Positions 56,832 to 64,000 of a DNA stretch of 64,000 bases are shown here, one piece after another. The notes beneath the pieces were generated by a model that saw nothing but the letters and a program-made list of their open reading frames with translations, searched no databases and had not been told where the DNA came from. Origin of the DNA: Taudactylus pleione (taxonomy: Eukaryota > Chordata > Amphibia > Anura > Myobatrachidae); assembly GCA_031769625.1 (NCBI GenBank), contig JAUIMM010001588.1, forward strand, positions 379,001 to 443,000, read 5' to 3'. Both the position numbers and the translations under genes were made by a program. Positions within the stretch are counted from its first letter, which is position 1, and the number at the start of each line of letters is the position of its first letter.

Positions 56832-57597
56832 TGCTGGAAGGGTTTAAATACCCCTCCCAAAAACATGCATGCAAAACCTAATGCCAGACATGGATCTGCT
56901 AACTTCTAAATCCTAACTGTAACCCCTGATTTCTTCCAGTCCATTTAGGGTCAGAACACCGTTTCTGCTCACTCCAATTTCCCGCTGCCCAGATAATAAT
57001 TGCGGGACTTCATATCCATCTGTTGCCGTCTGTCGACGAATACGTACTTCCGGCGGGACCGGATGTATGTCACGCGGCGCTTAGGGATGACTACTTCCTC
57101 CTGAGTATTTAACACATGGCTCCGCTTACAACTTCCGGATAAAACACGGACCGTTCCGTCAGATTGTTTAACATCCAGCTCTGCTGTATTTGCGGCGCCC
57201 ATTTAATTGTAGATTCAACTCGGTTTTTACTTGCGGTGGCCATCTTAATGTAGCACTTTGAAGACCATTATTTTATGAGCTCCCACGGAAACTGTACTTG
57301 CAGTAGCCATGTGTTAAATACTCAGGAGGAAGTAGTCATCCCTAAGCGCCGCGTGACATACATCCGGTCCCGCCGGAAGTACGTATTCGTCGACAGACGG
57401 CAACAGATGGATATGAAGTCCCGCAATTATTATCTGGGCAGCGGGAAATTGGAGTGAGCGGAAACGGTGTTCTGACCCTAAATGGACTGGAGGAAATCAG
57501 GGGTTAAAGTTAGGATTTAGAAGTTAGCAGATCCATGTCTGGCATTACGTTTTCAATGCATGTTTTTGGGATGGGTATTTAAACCCTACCAGCACAG

Positions 57598-57661
57598 TCT
57601 CTCAGTATGCCTTGAAAAAGATACATATTTCAAGTATCGAAACGCGTTGGTTGAGAGAGAC
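57598..57661 (+). ncRNA. Hammerhead-like motif, foldback right arm
   Basis: CTCTCAG, CCTTGAAAAA, GATAC-ATATTTCAA-GTATC, GAAACGCGTTGG, TTGAGAG. The 5-bp stem II directly abuts GAAAC and the ACGCGT palindrome is intact. Confidence 0.45.
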
Positions 57662-57904
57662 CTATCTTAAGAGGACTGTGGCACCTGCACCAGGATTTGA
57701 GAGCACAGCTTCCATTCAATGGCAGTGACAGCTGCTCTGCCGTTTTCCCCACCCGTGGGACACTGTGCCCCGCGGGTGGAGGACAGAACCCACAGCCTGG
57801 TTCAGCAGGGCGCCGTGGCAGGAGGGCAGGGTGCTTTCTGCCCTTCAGAAATAGGGCAGGGCATGGCGCCCCGCTGATACAGCCTAGCGGGAACGCTGTT
57901 AGCA

Positions 57905-58730
57905 TATAACAGCAATCATCACAGACAATGGGTAAATAACATCCCGGGGGTCAATTTCAATACCTAAGACGCAACTGTATATAAGCCCATATCTTTGAAG
58001 AACAAAGCAGTAACATGAAGAAAAGATACATCCAAAAGGCATACAAAGAAAAGACATTACAAGAACACATTGAAAGAATTGCAAAATTGGATAGGAAAGA
58101 TTTAATCAGTTACAACTCAAAAAAGAAACAACCAACAAAAACATAAAGCACGTTCACCACACAGCACAACGGAAACAATAAAAAGATAAAAAACATCTTG
58201 AATAACCACTGGCATGTCCTATTATTAGATGAAGAATTAAAGAAAAATCTACCATCAAAGTTTAAAATCGTGTACAGAAAAGTGAAAAAACTTGAAACAA
58301 TGCCTAACACAAAGCTTTCTTCCAAAGTTAAAACAAGCAACTTCTACAAACAACAAAGATTTTTATATTTGCCTAAAATGCCCAGGTTGCAAAAAACAAG
58401 CAACAACTACAAACCAAATCAGACATCAGAGAAATAATCTAAAATCACAGACTATATATCCTGCAAAACTGAGGGAGCCATATACCTTCTGGAGTGTCCA
58501 CGTGGTACCCAATATGTGGGCCAGACAAAAATAAATACCAGAGTAGCTGAACATCTGTACAATATACTAAGAGGTCTGAAAACCCTTAGCCTTTCAGCAT
58601 ACTGTGCTAAACAACATTAACAAAGAACCAAGAGGGCTGAAGTTTGTCAGTATACAGAAAGTAAAACTCCACTGGAGAGGAGAAGATTTAGTTAATACAC
58701 TAAAGAAGAATGAAACTAAATAGATATAGA
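57905..58730 (+). pseudogene. PLE3 linker and GIY-YIG endonuclease remnant
   Basis: Resumes with SNHHRQWVNNIPGGQF, then HIERIAKLDRKDLISYNSKK, DEELKKNLPSKFKIVYRKV, and the endonuclease block IYLLECPRGTQYVGQTK with RVAEHLYNILRGLKTLS. Several stops and shifts. CPCG of PLE2 is CPRG here. Confidence 0.8.
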
Positions 58731-59060
58731 GGTTGAGTCTCCCAATCCAAAATGCTTGGGACCAGGGGCTTTTTGGATATCGGAATATTCCATATTTTGG
58801 AATAATTGCATACCATAATGAAATAATGAAATATCTTGGGAAAGGGATCCAAATCTAAACACAGAATGCATTAATGTTTTATATATTCAATACACCTTAT
58901 ATACACAGCCTGCAGGTCATTTTATACAATATTTTCAATAATTTTGTGGCTCAAACAAAGTTTGTGTACATATATGAAATTAATTTATGTTTCATATACA
59001 CCTTATACACAAAGCCTGAAGACAATTTTATACAATATTTTTAAATAGTTTTGTACCTTA
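58731..59060. repeat. Dispersed repeat (GGTTGAGTCTCCCAATCC type)
   Basis: GGTTGAGTCTCCCAATCCAA, ATTTTGGAATAATTGCATAC and duplicated ACACCTTATA...CAAAGTTTGTGTAC blocks suggest a DNA-transposon-derived repeat inserted in the PLE3 tail. Family not fixed. Confidence 0.4.
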
Positions 59061-59290
59061 AATAAAGTTTGTATACAGTGAACCATCAAAAAGGTTTTCA
59101 CTATCTCAGTCACGCTAAAAAATTATTTTTTAGTTATTTTTCCAAACTAAGCACAGCAGAATATAGTTTTTAATAATGTCTTATAGGAACATGCGGTTGC
59201 CACCATTTAGGATACTTCCGGTTCCGGCCACCCCCACTACTTCAATAAAGATTCCCTATATAAAGACAGTGAATGAAGACAAATATACAG

Positions 59291-59337
59291 TATATCCTTG
59301 AAAAAGCTTTGTTTGATGTGAAACACGTTGAATTAAA
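59291..59337 (+). ncRNA. Hammerhead-like motif, PLE3 tail (degenerate)
   Basis: CCTTGAAAAAGCTTTG...GTGAAACACGTTGAATT keeps both core positions, but stem II is poorly paired and the palindrome is ACACGT. The weakest of the set. Confidence 0.3.
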
Positions 59338-59604
59338 AGAGAAGCGTGCATGTGAGTACTAGCTGGAGAAAGCAGGACCCCACTAAGAACAAAGCTGGCG
59401 GCTGACGTCATCAAACACTGCCGCGGCCATACCGACCGGGTCTCTGCCACACACCATTGGGAATCGTGGCAAGAAGAGGAGCGCCATCCACAGGTAGGGT
59501 CCGTTAGGGATATTCCCACCCCCGTCAGGGTGAAGCATCCTCGATCCAGACTGCACATACCAGACTTCCGATCGCTGCACCCATTAGTCCAAAAAGGCTG
59601 TGAA

Positions 59605-59620
59605 CATTACCTACATGTAT
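59605..59620. other. Target-site duplication of PLE4 (left)
   Basis: CATTACCTACATGTAT occurs here and again at 63228-63243, directly flanking PLE4. Confidence 0.85.
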
Positions 59621-60644
59621 TAGAGAAACAAAATGATCCTGCGCACTGAGCTCTTTAAAGGAGGTAAGCTGCTAACAACTTATAGGTATCCCCACCTATA
59701 TATATTAAACATGAATAAAAAGTATGTTGTAGCGCTCAACCTTCTCGTTCCGTCCAGTAATATATGAATGGCTAATTGTCAAATGAATGACTAATTATCA
59801 TTAAATTGAAACAAATAGATTCTGATGGTGTAAATTGAGTACCATGTACCAAGTTATAGTCAATGAAAAAGATAAGATAATGATATCTCATTAGTATGAA
59901 AATCCCATTAGGTAGGAATGTACAATGTAACAGAATGGTAACCAGTACGCGTGTGTATCAAAGTATCACAAAAATATTTATTCACTAAACCAAGGATAGT
60001 TAAAACTGGTGCACAAATATAAGATGGTCTCTGTATCTTTCAATCATGTAGGATGAGTGGTAAATCGGAAATCTAATGGTTAAATAGTTCCTGTCCAATG
60101 TCACTGCATAATCAAAACAGAACAATCTGCGGCGTCCCGCTAATAAAGAAAAAATGGTGATGGTTGATGAACTACGGTGCCCGGGATGATGTTCCTGGGG
60201 TCAGGGAGTACGGTGTGGCCTTGATGGGGAGAGGCTAGTTCTCTACAGTGCGTGTAGCTACTTGGCATCAATGTCGAAGGGTGCCCGATATGTCACGCCA
60301 CCTCCAACATACAACGCCACAGCGTGCGCTGAGGTCGGGGGCCGGGACACCACGGTCACACCGCTCGTGAGAGTAATGTACCGTGTGTCTCCCTTTGCCG
60401 ACCTGGGACTCACCTCTCTACCCTGAAGGGCACCGCTCCTAGCCCTGCCGGCTCCGGCTTCCACACTTCTGCGGCGCTGTCTTCCTGGGTTGGTCATGTG
60501 ACTACGACGGTGTTGTACGTTGATGTCTCTTGGAAACAATAGCTGTTGAAGAAAGGTTCCGGATCATCTATGAAGTGCACCTTGGTCTTACGTCCTTGGT
60601 GTAGGCAAAAAAGCAGATAACTTTGGAATCTTTAGCGTGTAGTG

Positions 60645-60690
60645 TACTCCAACGCGTTTCAGCCTCTAGGGCCTTTTTCAAGGAGATGCT
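60645..60690 (-). ncRNA. Hammerhead-like motif, PLE4
   Basis: Minus strand: CTCC, TTGAAAA, GCC-CTAGA-GGC stem, GAAACGCGTT, GGAG. CTCC/GGAG gives stem I and the ACGCGT palindrome is intact. Confidence 0.45.
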
Positions 60691-61234
60691 GTAGTGATAG
60701 AGTTCATGACATCTGAATAAGTAGTCTGAGGGCGGTCCAAAAGTGGTCAAAGATAGCTTAATTGATTGGTGGATAGTTCAGTCACTCTGAATAGGTGTTG
60801 ATTGCTGTCAATCAAGCATTCTGGTGTACTGGCATTACATTTATTAGCACAATCCTATAACTTTATCAGTAAGTATGGAATTAAAGTGAATCCAAAACTA
60901 TGAAAGAGCAAACCAATAAGTATTGTCAGTTAAAACCATGACATGTCTAATTCGACTTATTCTGGTATATAAAAAGTAAATCCAAAACTGTGAAAGAACA
61001 AACCAATAAGTGTTATCAGTTAAAACCATAACAAGTCTATTTTGACTTATTCTAGTGGCGTTCCTAAACATCAAAATGTTTGGAACGTACATAATTATGT
61101 TTGATGGATATGTCTATAGTGTCTCATGGCAGCTCTCACTTTTGTTGTATATTAATATAAGGGAACCAGTAAGTACCCGGGTTGGTTTTCTCATGTCTTT
61201 TTACATATGATAGACATGACTTCGTTGTCCTTAT

Positions 61235-61687
61235 TCAAACCCCTAGGTGCAAATGTTTTAAGCTCGTACATCCATCTAAGTTCTTGTTTGTTGATTCTAT
61301 TTGTAAAATCACCCCCCCCAGATGGGTTTTATTTCTTCTATCCCTATAAATCTGTGATTTGTGATCACTGTTGTGGAATTCCTTAAAATGTTTCGACAGA
61401 TTATGGTCTTCCAGGCCTTTCTTGATGTTTCGTATATGTTCACTGATGCAGGTTTTAAGTGGTCTTATAGTGCGGCCTATGTATTGTTTCCCACACCCGC
61501 ATTCTAATAAATAAATGATTCTCTTGCTATTGCACGTAAGTCTGTCTTTTATATCGTACGTGGTGCCTGTGTGTTTTGATTGGAAGGTATTTGTAGATTT
61601 CATGCTACATTTACTGATGTTCATACATCCTGGGCAATTCCCACAGTAAAAGAATCCGTTTGTCGGTTTGGTATTATTTATTGTCAT
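61235..61687 (-). pseudogene. PLE4 GIY-YIG endonuclease domain
   Basis: An open frame of 150 codons from the 5'-truncated PLE4. It begins with CGNCPGCMNISKC, a Cys-rich zinc-binding-like stretch, then IIYLLECGCGKQYIGRTIRP with the GIY-YIG signature, and CISEHIRNIKKGLEDHNLSK. It ends HLHLGV at TAG-type termination near 61235. The downstream C-terminus is close to the pseudo-LTR that holds the hammerhead-like motif. Confidence 0.88.
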
Positions 61688-61980
61688 TTGTCATGTAGTG
61701 GTGGGGGCTATGTGATTATGTACCAGCTTGGATCTGAGGTCTGGTGCTTTCCTATAAATAATCTTCGGGAAGGGGGGCAGATGATCCGCCAGTGTCTCAT
61801 CTTCTAGTAGTATAGGCCAATGTTTCTTTATAACCTTTTGTATATCTTTGTATTGTTTAGAGAAATTTGTAATAAAAATAACTCTATTTTCTAATTGGGT
61901 ATTATCTTTTTCTTTGTATTGTAGAAGTGTATCTCTCTACATTTTCTACCTCTTTGAATGCTTTCCCTAGGGTTTGAATG

Positions 61981-62718
61981 TCATAATTTTTTTTTTTTTT
62001 CAATAAATTGGGTTGTCAGTTCATTCCCTTGTCTAATGAAATCCTCCTTTTTTGAACAATTTCTCCTCAGCCTGATGTACTGACTCTTTGGTACTGCGCT
62101 TAACCAATTAGGATGGTGCCAGCTGCTGGATAAAATAAAGCTGTTGACATCTACTTTCTTTTTGAAAGTTCTGGTTTGTATATTACCATTTTCAATATAG
62201 ATCTCGAGGTCTAAAAATTCTAAATTGGTTTTACTGTAAGTGGCTGTGAATATTAAGTTATTATTGGTATTCAGTCGTCCTATAAAATCTTTAAGTTGTG
62301 ACTCATCCCCTCTCCAGACCATTAATATATCGTCTATATATCTTTTCCAGAGCACGAGATTCGCCCCAAGATCCGGATTATTCCAGATATGTTGGTCCTC
62401 CCACCAACTCATGTAAAGGTTGGCATAACTTTGGGCGAATCTCGTTCCCATAGCGGTACCTGTTTGTTGAAGGTAAAACTGGTTCTCGAACCAGACGTAG
62501 TTATGTTCCAAGATAAATTGGATGCATTCTATTGTAAAGTGTCGTTGTGTCTCTAGCATGTCAGGATCCTGTTCTAGGTGATAATTAATACTTGCAGTGC
62601 CTTGTTGGTGATCTATTACTGAATAGAGAGATGTTATGTCTGCCGTTACTAGCCATAGGTCTTTGTCCCATGTGATGTCTTTCAGGTAATTAAGTGTAGA
62701 TGTCGTGTCTTTATTAGC
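61981..62718 (-). pseudogene. PLE4 reverse transcriptase, C-terminal two thirds
   Basis: The best-preserved RT in the window. GTAMGTRFAQSYANLYMSWW, then WKRYIDDILMVWRGDES with the YIDD catalytic box intact, then LEFLDLEIYIENGNIQTRT and SSSWHHPNWLS. The frame is open from 62559 to 61981; upstream pieces (TSLYSVIDH) continue in frame to the arm junction at 62718. Confidence 0.88.
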
Positions 62719-63227
62719 GGGACGCCGCAGATTGTTCTGTTTTGATTATGCAGTGACATTGGACAGGAACTATTTAACCATTAGATTTCTGATTTACCAC
62801 TCATCCTACATGATTGAAAGATACAGAGACCATCTTATATTTGTGCACCAGTTTTAACTATCCTTGGTTTAGTGAATAAATATTTTTGTGATACTTTGAT
62901 ACACACGCGTACTGGTTAGCATTCTGTTACATTGTACATTCCTACCTAATGGGATTTTCATACTAATGAGATATCATTATCTTATCTTTTTCATTGACTA
63001 TAACTTGGTACATGGTACTCAATTTACACCATCAGAATCTATTTGTTTCAATTTAATGATAGTCATTCATTTGACAATTAGCCATTCATATATTACTGGA
63101 CGGAACGAGAAGGTTGAGCGCTACAACATACTTTTTATTCATGTTTAATATATATAGGTGGGGATACCTATAAGTTGTTAGCAGCTTACCTCCTTTAAAG
63201 AGCTCAGTGCGCAGGATCATTTTTATT

Positions 63228-63243
63228 CATTACCTACATGTAT
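63228..63243. other. Target-site duplication of PLE4 (right)
   Basis: CATTACCTACATGTAT, identical to 59605-59620. The PLE3 tail continues from 63244 to about 63480. Confidence 0.85.
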
Positions 63244-63499
63244 GTGGTTATTAACCACTGCTTTTAAATTACTTACTGCCTGTTGCAAAGTTTGGAAACT
63301 ATTTGTTGGTTTTTTATTTTTGCTATTTTTCTTATTTTATTTTGATTTATTTTATATTTATCATTCTCATTATTTCTATTCTTCTTATTTTAATTGCATA
63401 CACACTATGCCATATATTAACACCGACTCACAGCACTTGGTCCCAGCCTATTAGGCTGTACTCGTAATAGACTTCCATGCTCGTTCATAGTGTACACAC

Positions 63500-64000
63500 T
63501 AACGATACTGAAATTGAACCTCTATATACCCCTGTCTATACCTTCTAATATCCTACCTATAAACCTCTAAGGATGACGCTAATTTGCGTATGCAGTCATA
63601 CAATAGAGACTCCAGACTTAGAACATGTGGTTCCAAAGCACAAAGTATTATTCAAGTAAAAGTACAGTCAGTTACACGCTATTGATCCAGACACAATTCG
63701 GCGCAAAGGAATTATACAGACCCAAGTACAGTATACATACGCAGCGCTTCTGGTCCAGATGTAGGCATCCGCAAGAAACCCCTCGTCAATCAGCATTCAG
63801 CAAGAAGACCAAGACCCAGTGTTGGAGCACACATATTTATACCCCCCAGAAATAGACAACACAATAGAGAAGTTTGTTGCTGATGCCATTGGTCCTCAAG
63901 GGAGATGCATCTGTTACAGAGCATTTAACAGGCTGATTCAAATAGACACAACCCAACCTCCAACAACTGAGGGTCTCTGGTTTCCCGCCCCATGCAACAT
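63500..64000 (+). mobile_element. LTR-like dispersed repeat, copy 2 (runs off the window)
   Basis: Same family and orientation as 24259-24880, sharing CTCTATATACCCCTG, GATGACGCTAATTTGC, GGTTCCAAAGCACAAAGTAT and AGAAACCCCTCGTCAATCAG. Differences are scattered substitutions and small indels. The window ends before any internal region could be seen. Confidence 0.75.

Larger units (their letters stand above)
56150..57900. mobile_element. Foldback of two opposed PLE pseudo-LTRs inserted in PLE3
   Basis: The arms at about 56700-57135 and 57300-57720 are near-perfect inverted repeats (AACGCCGCGTGACATACATC-type sequence on both). Each has a hammerhead-like motif facing outward and CTCTCAG/CTGAGAG flanks. 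No RT or endonuclease sequence is inside. PLE3 reading resumes at 57905 with SNHHRQWVNNIPGGQF, so the insertion interrupted the linker after RT. Confidence 0.75.
55020..59604 (+). mobile_element. Penelope-like element PLE3, main part
   Basis: Covers the RT N-terminus (about 55130), RT core (55570-56140), linker (57905-58440), GIY-YIG (58440-58620) and 3' tail with a hammerhead-like motif (59291-59337). It is split by a foldback insertion at 56150-57900, and its end continues at 63244 beyond nested PLE4. Frames are broken in many places. Confidence 0.8.
59621..63227 (-). mobile_element. Penelope-like element PLE4 with inverted pseudo-LTRs
   Basis: Approximately 510-bp inverted arms (about 59640-60147 and 62718-63215) enclose a minus-strand RT-GIY-YIG frame. 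A 16-bp target duplication brackets the element. The right arm joins inside the RT sequence at TTATTAGCGGGACG, so the RT N-terminus was lost during integration. It inserted into the tail of PLE3. Confidence 0.9.

Noticed and set aside
56969..57457. Two frames on opposite strands sharing a long identical C-terminal sequence
   Set aside because: The identity is due to the inverted pseudo-LTR arms, not to paired genes; no other copy of the element encodes protein there.

Overview
The window looks like nuclear DNA of a vertebrate with a large, transposon-rich genome, most likely an anuran amphibian. It has small phase-1 exons separated by long introns. The introns are filled with Tc1/mariner elements (two with about 230-bp inverted repeats), Penelope-like elements (PLEs) with GIY-YIG endonucleases, a Ty3/Gypsy chromovirus, a DIRS/Ngaro-type relic, Harbinger-like MITEs and a tRNA-derived SINE. 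No bacterial features are present. The species call is an inference from this repeat mix.

Host gene 1 (+ strand, 3572-46431) is the 3' part of a complement factor H-like gene; its 5' part lies outside the window. Seven sushi/CCP (SCR) exons are readable: 3572-3748, 5832-6011, 18817-19002, 34609-34800, 37984-38175, 38264-38443 and the terminal exon 46220-46431. All internal junctions are phase 1 with GT/AG borders. The last four exons form two consecutive copies of a factor H SCR19-SCR20-type pair, so the C-terminal recognition module appears to be duplicated in tandem. A decayed SCR-like exon lies at 37639-37790.

Host gene 2 (- strand, 54372-49919) is convergent with gene 1. Four exons with compatible phases encode an unrecognised protein of about 245 residues. 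Its third exon has an in-frame TAA unless an acceptor 12 nt downstream is used.

Mobile DNA by region: 1-1316, a 160-bp tandem array with a GC-rich TATA-containing flank; 2330-7560, telomere-like minisatellite cores and MITEs; 8150-8640, a Tc1-like relic (-); 9485-12826, PLE1 with inverted pseudo-LTRs; 13090-17340, a broken chromovirus (-); 19132-20711, MITE-like elements; 21120-21660, a purine-rich tract; 22349-23993 and 31159-32793, two copies of one Tc1 family; 24259-24880 and 63500-64000, two copies of an LTR-like repeat; 25250-27240, PLE2; 35246-35628, a long palindrome; 39800-42120, a DIRS/Ngaro relic (-); 42494-45158, a composite element; 55020-59604 continuing at 63244, PLE3; 56150-57900, a foldback of two pseudo-LTRs inside PLE3; 59621-63227, PLE4 (-) nested in PLE3 with a 16-bp target duplication.

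The strongest unlabelled signal is a set of eight sites with hammerhead-ribozyme-like architecture, mostly in PLE pseudo-LTRs. The two PLE1 copies have the exact CTGAGGA and GAAA core; the others carry a TTGAAAA or TTGATAA variant with a paired stem II.
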